From: Streblospio benedicti
Lineage: Eukaryota > Annelida > Polychaeta > Spionida > Spionidae
Direction of reading: 5' to 3'
NCBI GenBank assembly: GCA_019095985.1
Contig: CM032661.1
Span: forward strand, 9,040,457-9,104,456
DNA: 64,000 nt
Shown here piece by piece: positions 45,101 through 60,100 of the stretch; within the stretch, counting starts at the first letter, position 1, and every line of letters begins with the position of its first letter. The notes under the pieces were generated by a model, which had not been told where the DNA came from, ran no database searches, and saw nothing but the letters and a program-made list of their open reading frames with translations. The translations under genes were made by a program, and so were the position numbers.

Positions 45101-48100
45101 TGTTTTAATTTTCTGTGCTGAATACTACCACACCTTTATTTGGCATCATACTGAAAGCCTCTGTACTGAAGTTCATATGAAAAATTGCATTTCTATCAAT
45201 GACTGTTAGTGTCTCTCCTGCTGTTGGAGCATCAAAACTTACACAATCCTTTGTTACATGTTGAAGAGCTTTTGCTTTGTCGTCTTGGCTAAGAAACCAT
45301 CAGCGATACCAATGCAATATGGAACAGGATACTTCATGATTTCCTAAAGGTCAAGCTGTAAAAAAGCTGCCTCAGCTTTAACCAGCAATTGGAATGGAAT
45401 GTTGCTCTGTTGCTTATATTGTATCTCTTTGGGTTTTTTTTACCAAGCAACAATTGCTTTGTTCACATCTGCCATTAATTGGGTCAAAAAAGTCTTTCCT
45501 TGTTTCAAACTATGCTTCAAACTTAACTCTTTCGTCTTTACCAGCCATCTCTGCTCTCAATATGTCGTGCTCAATCTCTTTGGAGACTAGTGCATCAGAT
45601 GAAATGTTGTACAACTGGTCTGTACCTTCAATTTCAAATGAGTTCATAAAGCTTTCAAAGGCATTCCTTATGCTGATCACTTTTGCTTTCGTTTAATATC
45701 AGCTGCTCTCATCTCATGGTGATTTTCAGCATTTTCTTTTGCCCCCTCCATATTTGCCAGTGCCAAAGTGGACTCATGATACTTTGAACGCTCACGTGTA
45801 GCTTTTACCTATGCATCGTAATTGTTGGAAATGCTAATAAAGACAGCTCCACCCCCACCTCTTGATTTGGCTTGCTTCATGAAGGTTGCCTCCATGGTTT
45901 TGTCCACATCACACCTGTTACCAGGAATGATTGACAATTGACAGAGTAAAATGTTACGTAGCCTGCATAATTTTGCCCTCCAAAACTGAAGAGGTCAGGC
46001 ATTAGGCTAATGCAATTGGCATGTTCCATAAAGTCATTCATCTTTACTGCATGTACCAGTTGTAAGATGAGCCAAACATGTTCTCTGTACGGGTACCAGA
46101 ACTGACCTGTTTTTCCAACTTATGCCATTTTAACTTCAGTGCAGAAATTATATCATAATCAATCATGTTTGTCTCAAGTTCCTCGTCAAGTAGTAGAGAT
46201 TCTAGAATTTCTTTTGGTGGTGCTTCTAAGAAAGATTCAATTTGTTTCTTTGTTGAATTAGCAAACCCCACAAGTGCTTCCTCTTTTCCCTTGCTTGCAA
46301 GAACTTATCCATTACAAAACTTTCTAATGCTTAAGGAAGTGACTTGTGACAATCCATAGCTCGCTCATGATTCTTACCCATCATGACACCATTAAATGAT
46401 CCTGATGTTAATAGTCCCGCTTCCAGGAGTACATCTTCAAATCCACAGCCATTCATCTTGTGCCCAATCATCTTCATTTATTCAATTAAGTTTGTTGATC
46501 TCTTAGCTCAACCCGATGATGAAGCATCAGATGACAATGACTCAAATGTGTACGAGTCTGAATATTCTCCATCAGAATCAGATAAAGACAGTGACAAAGG
46601 CTTCATTATGGATGACGAGGACAAAAACATTGAATTGTGTTAGGCCTACTGGAAGAGATTGTGTGTTTAGGGTAACATGGATTTCCAAAATTGGGTAGGT
46701 AGGTATCATTTTCTGTTTGTAAAGTATTTTCATGGAACCTCATCGATTGCGGTCGGTAGGTATCTTATGATTTTCTTTTCCGCTTTTCTTATGTGGCGGG
46801 AAATGAAGTTTACATCATGAAGGATATTTTTGTTGATTCTCCTTGTGCATTACATTCAAAGAATGAAAAGAGTATCTGCCTCAAGCAACATTTATTAACA
46901 AAAGGCATCCTAAACAACATTCATCATTTAATGAGAAAAAACAATAACAAAAATTTAAAAAAAAACACTTCCAAATTTTGTTGAACATGAAACCCATTTA
47001 CATGAGCATAATGAAACATAAATGTAAATAACAACCTTGAACAAATCAATTATAATAGAGATCTTTATGAAAAAGTTGTTCTTTTTCTGCTAGTCATAAA
47101 GAATCCAAAGTACATGTATATTTTTTTACTATTATTATATTAAATATAAGTGACAGTGATCGGATCCATGCTTTTGAAATAAAGATGCCATGCATTGATG
47201 AATGATTGTGAAAGATGCTTACATAGGATTCACAGGGGCTATAAAGTTTTTGCAGCAGATGATTGAAAGCTACAGCATGTTTTGCTCCCTGTGCAGCAGG
47301 CGAGACAAGTGGCACATAGCAGACGATTTTCTCAGAATTACTCGCTAGTATTGATTGAGGTCGGTCGGCTTATGAACTTTGATATTCTTATGGAGCACGT
47401 TTAGCGTACAGTCGGGTGATATGAAAGGTTTTTCCTGAGAAAGTGATTTTCTTTTAATGGGGTCGGGGGTCTGGCTGTACGGTCGGTCGGGTGACCGGAA
47501 ACTGTCAATGTCTTCCAGTAGGCCTTATAAATTTGTGTCCGCCATCTTGGATCTATACTTATTAAGATATGATAGATGTGATGTTTTATACATTTTTGTT
47601 ATTTGTCTGTATGTCTAATTAAGTTTAGCTTTTAAAATGGCTTCAAAGTGTTAATAAAAACTGATGATATGACGGAAATCGGATTTTCTCCAATTTCCTA
47701 TGATGGGATAGCCATTTTGTGTTTATGAAATTGAGCCAGTGTATCATGGAACCACATAAAAATGGTTTCTTCATCTTATAGGCACTGAAATGTGGTTCCA
47801 AATGATTTTCAATGTTAAAAAAAATGGTTTTTACTAGTCCACTAAAATTGCCATGACCAGATGACAATATATGTAAATAGTAGAGATCTATCTAATTTAA
47901 ATGCTCTTTTGCACACATCTACAGATATAGAAATCTTACCATATTATGTTGTATGGGGGTATTGCACAGAGTGCGCAAAAATTAGACTTTGGATGATATC
48001 CCTGTGCCAAATATAACAGAATTTTATCTCTATCAAACCGCATTAAATTACCAGTTTAAACAAATTTCAATGACTTTTTACAAAATTTCATTTTTACAAT

Positions 48101-51100
48101 GACTCCTCAAAAAAAATTCAATGACTTTTCCAAAATCTTGAAAAAATATGAATTTCGATGACTTTCACTTGAACGGATAGGGGGAGTAATACTTTTCATT
48201 TCTATATCACTGGGGGAAGGGGGTGGACTTTCATTTTGTAATATATTGGGGGGGGTTGGACTTTCCTTTTTAGATGTTTCAAAAATCTAACTGACCCTCC
48301 CATCCCACCCCAGCAAATTGTGAATGATCGGGCCCTTAAAGATATCAATATAAATTTTACCTGTAATATAATGTTCTTTCCTTTTTCAGTGCAACTAAGT
48401 ACTTTGTCTTTTCTTTTCCTACCTCGCTTCTTTTTTTTTGCGTCTGTCAATTCTTCATACTTCTTAATGTCATTATTCTCTCTCAAAATTAAATTTTTAG
48501 TCACTGACAAACTACCAAACTGTAGTGTATTTTCATTGACTTTAGATTGTTTAGTTTCAGTACTATTTGCCCGAACATTATTTTCTATTGCGTTTCTTTC
48601 AGATGTATCTGTACAAATAAAGGGATCTCCAAACATTTTCTGCACTTCTTCATTAACAATGTGCTTATTTTTAATGTTGAATGCAGTTCCACTTTCCACT
48701 AATGTAGACTTTTCAACGTTAAAAGTTGTGAAATGTTTATCATTTTGTGTAGTAATACTAGACTGTATTTTTTTTGAATCTGGTTTTCTGCTTTTAAGTC
48801 TTGTTTGTAGCCTTTTTGGAGGTTTAAGAATAGCTTGTAATGTTTCATTCGTTCTTTGTATCACAAGGTTTTGCTTCAAATGGTTTGAATTTCCTTCAAC
48901 TACACCCAACCCTTCTTTAACCTAGACAAATAAATTGGATTTTACTAAATTAAGTTATTCTAATATTTATTAATCCTGTTAAAAAATTGAATATCAGAAT
49001 ATGGTAAATTGCTGATTAATAGACCTGACCGATTATTTGATAATCATCACTTACACTAAATACATAAGGTTTAACATAGGTTGGACTGTTAATTTAGGGC
49101 TGTAGGATTTTCCGTACATGACTTCCATTTTGGGCTGGATTTTTCTGTATACATGTATACTTTGTCACTTCACACTATGTTGAAATAAGCTTATATAGTC
49201 CTGTCCTATGCAATTATTACAAATTAAATATTTTCACAAAATTTCCATAGTTTTGTTTGTCAGTAATCTGACCAGGAAATTGTTTTTGATTGACTGCATT
49301 TGCTTACGTTAGCATTACGGATGATTTTTTTATTTGATTTAATTTGGTTTATTTTACTATTGTGACATAATATAAAATACAGCGTATGTAACATATTAAC
49401 ACATAATATGCAGGCCTTTTCAGTCACCTAAATATTTAAATTATGATTGCATATATAATAGGAATGTGTCAGCTTATTAATTAGCTTGAAGTGATTAAAT
49501 ACATAGTACCAGAGCATAAATCCAGGGTGGGGGACCTTGGCTCTCCTTGTTTTTATACGGTTAGTTATACTGTTATAACAAAACATAGTATAAGGATAAA
49601 AAGATACCAGTTACTAAACACAAATTTTCACATCATCGATGCTTCATCAAGTGTAAAATGTTTATTTTGGTGTTCAACTTACAGCTTAACTTTATACTAT
49701 GTTTTGTTATAATATGGTAAAGTACGAGCAGCTCCCACAACTTTTATCATTATTGTATTTATAGCTATCCTGTCTTGTATGATATGAGTAAAAAGGATGT
49801 TTATAGTAAATGTAGTATATATACCCCTACCGGGCCTATCCCCATCTAACAATGTTGGGGCTCATGGAAAAACTCACCCTATGTATTGTAGGATTAGAAT
49901 CGATTACATTTTTTCCTTCATTAGCTTTAATTATGAATTTTGTAGATGGTTGCTTCCTAAGTTTTTCAACTTTCCTGTTAGAATTATTAAATAATTCTTT
50001 CTCTAAAAGAACTACATCACTATCAGAAACCTGACTAACATTACAGCTGCCAGCATCACTCTAAAATAAAGATTTAGTGTAAATATATTATACATGTAAT
50101 ACATCATGGGCTAATAACTTAAAGTGCTGACAGCAAGTTCATGAGAAACAATTTTTGCTGCATCTACATTGTAATTTTCATGAATCTGATTGGTTTTACA
50201 TAGTAGTGAACGCTTACATAAAAATGGCATTTTTTCAGTCTCTGTGAGTCAAACATTCAAAAACAAGAGACTGAAAAAAGAAAAAGAAAAAGAAGACGAA
50301 AAAATGCCATTTTATGTAAGTGTTCATTGTTATGTAAACACCAATCAGAATAATAAAATTGCACTGTAATTGATAAAATATAAGTACAATTGAAATTTGT
50401 CACTGTACCTTATACTATTAGAAAAATAATCATGAGTAATAGTAAATCAAATGTGAACCATCTTTAATTGAATGATGACTATCAAACCTGCTTGTGAGTA
50501 ATAGAATCATCATCAGCAAGTGTTTGGTAAATGTCAGTTTTTATTCTATGATCCACAATCTTATTTGATGAACCTTTTGTCGAGTTCTTTGATTTGTTTG
50601 CAGGTAATGTCAGTACATCCATGCTTGTGGGTTCGGGGTGACGCTTAATGCTTTCTGGATAACCTGTAATATAATGAAAAATCAAATAATAAAAATATGT
50701 GTTTAAAAAACACAAGTTTCCTGCTATTTCAAACCCGTTTAACCCATTCGTATCGGGATGTCCCTTGAGGGACATTTTTACGCACGATTTTGCACTGAAA
50801 AGTCCCCCGGATTATCGCCGTTTTTCAAATATAAACAGAGGGGCTATGCTGCCGGGATTTAGACTAGTGACAACATAAATGGCTTACCTTTACATTTCGA
50901 TGTAAATTTTGTGGAAGTGAAGCACGGTTTTCATAATATTAACGCATCATTTGTAAGAATATATATCTGCACAAGAAACACGTGATTTACACTGCGAAAT
51001 TCAAGCTCAAAATACTCTAATTTCGACAAAAATTACCCCAACAAGTTCTATACCACCTTGAAGGGGAATCTCTTTTCTTTTCATTGAAAATGAGGCTGAT

Positions 51101-54100
51101 ATATTTTTCTATGACGTCATTAGGAAAAAGCCACTTAATATTCATTACTCCAAATAAGGATATTAATACTCAGCCTCGAGCACACCGTGCGTTGTCACCA
51201 TAAACCCGCATTTCCTCTGCATTGATAACGGCTAATGAAGCTGCTACTCTTGATCGCATCGTGCTGTGATCGGTGTAGAGATATGACGGCGTGTGATAAA
51301 GGCTAATTTTTCTATTGAAAAAGGCGCCATGGTTAAGTTGGTTGAAGGTAAGATATTTTCTTAAACAAATGGATTATCATCGTCACAGTAACATACCCAT
51401 CACAAATTCACGTGTCAGATCAATTATAAACCGATTATGAAGTCATGGACCAAAGGATATTTCTCAAATACCATGCATTGTTTTATAATTCGTCTTTCTA
51501 AAGTGTATCTCGAACCTGTCATTTTTAATCGAGGCCGGCAACAGACACATGTTTGGAAGATATTCTACACAATATATATCCATATTCCTATTACTGGGTC
51601 ATAAAAATAAGAAACTCTATGCGATTCAGAATACATGTGTACAATTTATGTAAACAAATAAGCATATATGGAGGCCCCAGATAAGTTATTGTCTTGGACG
51701 TAAAGCTGTCAAATGGCACTATTCGCTAATGTTTATATTAGCGTTGACGTTTTGCGTATGCCGATATGAATGGGTTAAAGAGGAGACTGTAGTCAAGAAT
51801 ATTGATCATATTAAGGAGGATTAAACAATTAGGTAATTTGCTTGGATTTAGATTTATAATTCAAATTAGCACAAAAGAACAACAAAAGTACATAAATGAG
51901 ACCATATACTTCTCATAAACTACATTAACTCCAAACAGATTATGATCATAAATAAAAAAATAATCCATATTGCCAAATTGTTTAACCCTCTCGAAGCCGG
52001 AAGTAAATTCACTATATACCCCCTCAGTGCCAGACACGCATTTTGCGTGACGTGTTATTCACAGTGGGGGGCTTCAGTTGTCATAGTTGAAATATGATCC
52101 TTTGTAGCTCTTACGTTTTTCATCAGACCATTTTCACATTTACAGTACACATTCAGGAGACGGTGTAGTTTCTTATTTTTACCATTATAGATAAAGATAC
52201 ATACAGCATAAAGTTAAATTTTGACAATTTCGAGTAATCGTCCATTCATTTGACAGCTTATGCGGTTGATTTTAAATGTCGTAGTAGCAGTAGAAATTTT
52301 AAGTGCAGCGAGTTTTTATCCAGGATAGACACAAAAAACACCATAAACCATCCCTATTTCATAATAATATATTTTTACTTACAATATTACGAACCAAAAA
52401 CGTGTTCAACTTTTTATTTCTTCATTGCCGTGAAGTTTTGACAGGCACCAGTGCCACCACTGATCACCCGACAAAAAACATCATCCGCTTTGATAGAAAT
52501 AGTAGATTTCCAACGTCCACACTTATTGGGTAGTTTGCCAAACGGTTTATTTGTGATCCGTATCCAAGATACAATAAGATGGGGCATGGATGACGAATAA
52601 TATGATAATTCTTCTTCAAATTCTTCAACTTTGTCACTCTTACCAAAAACCGGTATTTCCAGAAAATCAGCCTTGCGCAGCGCGCGTCGCTGATATAGAA
52701 TCATTAAGAGCGCTCTTGATAACAGCTAATTAGCAGTTTCAACGTGTTTTGTGGTGCTTGAACCTAAGAATACCGCTATTAAGGCTCAAAATATATATCT
52801 GGATATGACGTTGATGAGTCTAGTTTCACATTTGTTTAAGGTCTCGATGAATAGCTGGTTTCACGAGGATTCCAACCATATACGACAAGCCATAGTTTTG
52901 CGAATACAAATAAGAGTATTTCGCGGCTCAAAATTGCAGCAGATAATGCGTGTTTGGTGGGTAAATATTCGTTCACACTAATATAATTAAAATATTAACA
53001 CTATGCTTAGTACTGCAACGATATATCTGACTATCGGTTAATTGCTCGTTTAAGAAACGCCAAACGAGAATCGGTTTGATCTTGCAATATCGCCATGCAA
53101 CGATAGTGGCTTTTCCCCCCGATATTATCGTGCTATCGTCTCCTCCCATTTTTTCACGATATATCGCTCTATATCGTCTGCTCGGCATCTCTATTGATCT
53201 CCTATTGTCTACTTACATACGTTGTTTTATTTACGTATTTACTTTATTTATTGATTGTGTATTGATGTACCTATGACATGTAGGATTCTGTAAGATCCTG
53301 TCACATGTTTCATTATATAAAACCCGTCAAATGGCATTTAGAAGCAGTGTCATCGGGATGAAAAGTAGATAACTTTATGTAAAACCTCATTCGGAATGAT
53401 CGTGCATATATCATTTTAATGTTACTATAATATCTTAAGAGTATACTAGTAACAAGAAATTTCAACACATTGACATCAGTTTCCTTGCCAGTCGCCATTT
53501 TGGCAAGTGTGTACTAGTACCCGACGCAACATGCATTTATATAATATGATATTATATATGATGATTATCACAACGCAAATAAAGTAGCTCAGACATGTTT
53601 TCCCGTGCTACCAGCGTGACACAGTTGAAATTAGTTTAGTGGATTGACTGAAATCTGTTGTACGTGGGTAAAATTAAAATCAATACACAAACACTGCAAT
53701 CAAAAAAAAAAAAATATTACAGTCAATTAAAAATATGTATAGTTATTCATAAAACGTCAATAGTATCTTTTATTTTTATCGAAAGTTAATCAATATACAT
53801 ATATTTGATTAATTTTCGATATAAAACAATAAGTCAATAGTATCGCGTTCAGTATTTTTGCGTTGAAAGTTAATCAATATACATATATATTGATTAATTT
53901 TCGACATATAAATACTCAGTCAATAGTATCCCGAGTATTTTTATGTCGAAAGTTAATCAATATACATATATATTGATTAATTTTCGACATATAAATACTG
54001 CGATACTATCGGTTATCTATCGTTTGGCCTGAACTGATAATCGATATTGAAATTGTCACCGATATGCAGCACTAACTATGCTGCTTATTTACTTCTAGAA

Positions 54101-57100
54101 ATGCATCGAAATGTCAAGGTAAAGTTGTTGTTGTTGTTGACACACCGGAATTTGAGACTAGAACCACGAGTGTTTATATACGAATATGGCAGACAAACTC
54201 AAACTGTTTTTTCTGAAAACTGAGGCGCATATATGCGCCCCGGCACTAAAGGGACGTAAAATCTGAGGTGCATATATGCGCCCCGGCACGAAAAGGGTTA
54301 ATCAGTGATTTTAAAACATCAATTTTGTTAAATTAATGGCTTAAATAGTTTAAGCCCAACTTTGCTTAAAAGCCGAAATTTAATAAAAATAATCAACACA
54401 TCATAAGTACACCGAATCCAAATCACTGATCAGGTCTTACACCTATCATTGAGTAATCTGAACATCTTGATTGTAAATGCTCTATGCTCTACAGTACAAC
54501 CTCTTTTAACTGCACACATTCGGAGGGTAAATTGTGAAGATTGACATTCGGTAAATCTAGCTGTGCCAATGAGAGAGGGGGCGGGGGATGGACAAATCTC
54601 GAAACTAGGTTAGTACCCAATCATGAGTGATTATATAGATGATAATAGAAGATATTCACTAAATACTTTTAGAATAACTCATCCATCACTTTTGTTTGAA
54701 CTTACATATCGTAAACCAATATTCCTTTAATGATACCTGGTAATTCGATTGATCATAATTTAATATCTTGTGAATAAGTCATAAAACTTCATTTTACGAT
54801 GATGTTAATCAAAACACATGCTTTTGTTCGTTCCGTACTAAGGTCTTGGTTACTGTGGTTAACCACATGACGTTAGTACGGAACGAATGCCACGTGCATT
54901 TCTATTGTTCACCTTTGTGGTCAATAAAGCCTGATATATACTGGTTCAAAGAAGTGAACATGAAAAAAAATCAAATATAAACATATGACCATGTTACTTG
55001 TAGCATCATATTTCTTAAGAAATATCATGAGATTGACTGGGAAGATGCAGTGGTTGTAGACAGAGAAAGTGATTATAAGACTCGCACCATCAAGGAAGCA
55101 ATCAACATAAGGGTGAGCAAGTAGTCGTCGGGAACGTCGTAAATCTCCCCTTCCCCGATCAGGCCATTTTAAGTCAATCAATTTTAAAATTAGTAATTCA
55201 AATTCATTGTCATACAAAATTTCAAGTTCTGTAATGATAGGTAATAAAGTCTTCCCAGGAGATAAACACAAATTCGTAATAATTTGTTTTTAAAACACAT
55301 CGTAATTTCATCAAAAGTAGGCCAAAGTACACCAAACTCTAATCAGCTCTGGAGAGTGGTACAACGAAGCTAGATATGATGTATGGTGACCATATGTCAA
55401 ATACTTCTCCCTGTAGAGTGGTAAAAAGGTTTATTACGTAACGCTCATTAGTTCGTAAAAAGTAGGCCAAAGTACACCAACGTCAATTCAGCTGTGGAGA
55501 CTAGTATAGTGAACTTGGACTAAAGCCATCATTTTTTACGTTAGGGTTAGGGTTATTTTGCAACTAAATTTGATAGGAATCATTTTATCTAGACTGGTGA
55601 ATTATGAGACAAGAAAAACTTACCCTCATCTTCACTACTGGATTCATCGCTGAGTCTTGTTACTGGCACAATCAAATCTAGCCTATTTACAAAATCTCTT
55701 GCGTTCGGTGTTTTTAGGATTTTTGTACCTTTTCTTGTAACATTAGCTCCCTGCTGATCTTGTGTCTTTCTTTTTCTCACTTGTTTCTTTGAACAGCATT
55801 TCCCGGTTTCAACATTCACATTATTTATTTGTACGTTTTTCATTTTTTTTGAAGAAATTCTCTTTGACGGGATACTTCTGCTTTCCTTCGGTCGACTTTT
55901 CTTTCCTGGTATTCTCTTCCCTTTTTTCTGCGATTTGTTCTTTTGCCGTACATTTTGAACTTTTTTGTGAGAATTTTTCATAGGTGGTGTATTTTTTGCT
56001 TTCTTAATGTAAGTTTTATTTGGTGTTCCATTGCTAGTTTTCTTCAATGGCTGCACTTTAATTTTTCTATTAATTAAAGATGCCCTTCTAAGTTTGGTAG
56101 GAATAAGGTCACCATTACACAAAAATTGGTTACTGCTTTTTAAAGATTCTTTCTGCCTCATTTTTGATTTCATTTGAGAGTGTTCATCAGTATTCATTTG
56201 ACTTTCTTTGTTCTTTTCTAAAGCTATTTTCTTTGGCTTTTTCACTTCATTACTAACCTTTTGATTTTTTCGCTTACAAGTCTTTAAATCTTTGCCTTTT
56301 GCAGTTAAATTAAACGAGATTGCACTATCAGTATCATTTACATATTCTACAATGTAGAAAATTATTCATATAAACAATTCATCAAATATAAATATTCTTC
56401 GCATGACAACCAAGAGAGAAGTGATCAATATATGTAATTTGCACATTACTTAGAAAGACCTTACAAATTGCATTAAAATGGCGAATAAGTCAAAAAAGTT
56501 AAAAAGCAGGAATAGATGTCTGTCCAAACCATTTAAGTTTTTATTGCACAATGATTTCATTAATCTTATCATCCATTCAGGCATAAAGGTCCTTGGGCCT
56601 AACATTGAACATGGGTCACGTCGAATTCAGGCTGATGGACCTTTAACCGAATTGCATTTCATTTTTCCACTACAAATCTGAGTTTATTTTTGCATTTTAG
56701 TTTGATCTTTGAACCATTTTGGCGATGAATAAGTATCAGCTTACTTAGAAATATTAGATGGCTGACATATTCTTAAACCACAGGCTCTCACATGTGGATA
56801 CATGGTATATCAACTACCTGAGTGGGCGATGATGAGTAACATAGTGCAAAGAGCTTGCCTGTTAAAATGGTTGTCATTTCTTTTATATCTATTCTATAAA
56901 TAATATCTTACATAGTATTCTCTATTATTTCATTGGATATCATAGCTTGTTAGTGTAAGAAAAGCATTCTTTTTCAATCCTAAATCGCCCTGGGGAAAAG
57001 ACGTCTTTTAATCTTTTACTGTCCGTGAGACAGATAAACACAAATTCGTAATAACTTGTTTTTTTAAAACACATTGTGTTTTGTGTACCAAATACATAGG

Positions 57101-60100
57101 ATTTTTAGTGAAAACACATTGTACCTTCAGCAATAGTAGGCCAACGTACACCAAAATCTAACAAGTAGTTGTCGGGAACGCCGTAAATCTCCCCTTCCAC
57201 GATCAGGCCATTTCCCCAATCAGGCCATTTTGGGTCAATCAATTTTAAAATTAGTAATTCAAATTCATTGTCATACGAAATTTAAAGTTTGGTGATGATA
57301 GGTAATAAAGTCTTCCCAGGAGACAGATAAATACAAATTCATAATAATTTGTTTATAAAACACATCGTAATTTCATTAAAAGTAGGCCAAAGTACACTCA
57401 AATCTAATCAGCTCTGGAGAGAGGTACAACAAAGCTAGATATGGAGTTTGGTGACCATAGGTCAAATACTTCTCCCTGTAGAGTGGTAACAAGGTTTACG
57501 CAACGCTCATCAGTTCATAAAAGTAGGCCAAAGTACACCAACGTCAATTCACCTGTGGAGACTAGTATAGTGAACTTAACTGTAAAATTTAATGACCATA
57601 GGTGAAATACTTATCCCAGTACAGTGGTAACAATAGTTATACTTGAATATTTCATAAATCTTTTAAAAGTAGGCCAAAGTACACCAATATCAAATCACGT
57701 GAGGATAGTGATATAGACATACCAAATGTCAAGTTTGGTGATAAGTCATAAACTGTTCCCAGGAGACAGATAAACACAAATTCGTAATAATTTGTTTTTA
57801 AAAAACACATTGTAACTTCATCAAAAGTAGGCCAAAGTACACCAAACTCTATTCCGCTCTGGAGAGTAGTACAACGAAGCTAGATATGAAGTTTGATGAC
57901 CATAGCTCAAATACTTCTCCTTGTAGCATGGTAACAAACATTATTGTGTAACGCTCATAAGTTCGTCAAGTAGGCCAAAGTACACCAATGTCAATTCAAC
58001 TGTGGAGACTAGTATAGTGAACTTAACTGTAAAGTTTAATGACCATAGGTGAAATATTTATCCCAGAGCAGTGGTAACAATAGTTTTACTCAAATAGTCC
58101 CCAAAAATTCAAAAGTAGGCCAAAGTACACCAACATCAAATCATGTGAGGAGAGTGATATAGACATACTAAATGTCAAGTTTGGCGATGACAAGTCATAA
58201 ACTGTTCCCAGGAGACAGAAAAACACAATTACGTAATAATTTGTTTTTAAAAACACATCGTAACTTCATCAAAAGTAGGCCAAAGTACACCAAATATAAT
58301 CAGCTCTGGAGAGTAGTACAAGGAAGCTAAATATGAAGTTTGGTGACCATAGGTCAAATACCTCTCCCTGTAGCTTGGTAAAAAACTTTATTGCATAACG
58401 CTCGTAAGTTCGTCAAAAGTAGGCCAAGGTACAAAAAAATTGAGAGGTACTTTTTTGCTCAAAGAAGATATATTCAATTTGCCAGTCAATAGCTCAACTA
58501 GTCTTCGAGTCATCCGCCTGTTTATTTCGGATGGACGGACGGTCACGGACAGAAGCAAAGCTAGAAATCTCTCCTCCAGACTTCGTCCAGGGAGATTTAA
58601 TTAACTTATTTGTGTACAAACTATTCAAACTTATCAACTTTTGCATCCATGTTGCCTGTATAATCAAATCGTGGCAGTATAAACATATGCGCTTTGACAT
58701 CGCATGCGAATACTTTTCAAAGACACAACGTTTGTTCCCAGCTGATAATTAAAAAACGCATTTGTATAACATAGCTTTCTTCGTATGAAAACAAACATTT
58801 CTGTCAAAATAATATGTTGAAAAGAAGGGCCTAAATCAGTGTTTGAAATATACGTCTGCCCGCTGGCTTGAGACCGACAAGAATTGTTTTGAGACGGCTA
58901 GATTTCCAAGTTGCAGGCCCGACGTGCCCGTACATTTTTGGTACATTTTAAGATGTAAACTACAATCATGATCCTATAGTGTTCTGCTGTCGATCTCCAT
59001 TGGAGCTGGAATGTTTTGGTAATGTATCTACAAGATCAATTTTTTTTGTTTTGTTTACCAACTAAACCGAAGCACTTTCGTAAATATTATGTTGTCCTTT
59101 TTTATTTTTAACGAGATTGCAGGAAGTTGTCCGTTTTCTAATTAATAAGCATTATCGGTAGGATGTTAGCCTTCTAAAAATTCTGTAGCAAATAAAAATA
59201 GGTCGCAGAATCAGAGTCAGTCAGATTTTTCATTTCAAGCACACTGGTTTCTTATGCCGTACGTGCGATGACTTAACACGTCCAACGTGGTTGGCCATAT
59301 TATTAAACGGGCACGCAGTCGCAGTGCCTGCCCTAATACATGACAATGAAGTGGAATCGACGGGAAATCTTGCGACTTTGGAGCCGGATTATCCTTATTA
59401 TTTCATGGTGCCACGCCCACTTCCACAAGACACTGTACGGGAATATCGCTCACAGACTAGTCCCTGTTTGAAGAATTGACGTAAACAAGCCAAATCAAAC
59501 ACGCAGTTTTTTTCCACCAATTCAAGCACAAAATTGGGTTTTACTGATTATTCCTATATATCTCATTGATAGTTTGAATGGTTTCATCAATATATTTTTA
59601 TTATCTGTTGAATGCGATAAAAATAAGTGTTAAAGTCATAATGTTTCTCTAGAACTGAACTACAAAAACTCACAGGTGTAAAAACAAAAACAAAAAACAT
59701 GCAAACGTTGATGTTAGTTTTAGATATAGCTGTCAAAAGCGTCACGTCTGAGTGGAAAATCAATAGGCTTAAAATTGCAAATTATAACACTCTATCTGTG
59801 ACACACCCCTAAGTCCTGCATTGTGATTGGCTTAGAGCCAAATCAGCAGGTCACCTATTTCTCCATAGTCGACTGGGCAATAGTGCCCTCTAAAAGTGGG
59901 TCACACTTTCGGCTATCTATTCAAATAAGTAAATCAATATATAACCATATTGGCCATCTGTACACTCACTTATTGTATGCCAATGCTAAAGAATTGTGTG
60001 TACGTTGGATTTTCTGCAAAATTTACTTGCAAATAAAGTGTAGATGATTGAGACAAGAAAAAAATTGCTTACTGTTTAAAACATAAAATAACAGAATGTT

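Larger units (their letters stand above)
43085..47750. mobile_element. inverted-arm element carrying a decayed FEN/PIN-like gene
   Basis: The left arm (43,085-44,110) and the right arm (46,490-46,642 plus 47,528-47,750) are inverted copies. The right arm is split by a later Harbinger-like insertion. Between the arms on the minus strand lies a decayed copy of a gene family I know as a multi-copy unannotated protein in corals and molluscs. The arms include the gene's acidic C-terminal end, so the gene end is present on both strands. Whether this is a transposon with terminal repeats or a host gene caught in a duplication is open. Confidence 0.55.
51986..54297. mobile_element. second TTAA-bounded element with nested insertion
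   Basis: TTAA flanks both ends (51,982-51,985 and 54,298-54,301). The tips CCCTCTCGAAGCCGG and CCGGCACGAAAAGGG are imperfect inverted repeats. The right tip holds a double copy of 'gcatatatgcgccccggcac' (54,224-54,292). At 2,312 bp it has no piggyBac transposase that I can see. Another TIR unit (53,000-54,085) lies inside. Confidence 0.55.

Noticed and set aside
48320-48925. A 201-codon plus-strand frame
   Set aside because: It is the antisense shadow of exon e, which has proper splice sites and phase on the minus strand.
55762-55983. A hydrophobic Phe/Ser-rich plus-strand frame that looks membrane-like
   Set aside because: Antisense of the Lys-rich exon b; Lys codons read backwards give Phe/Leu.
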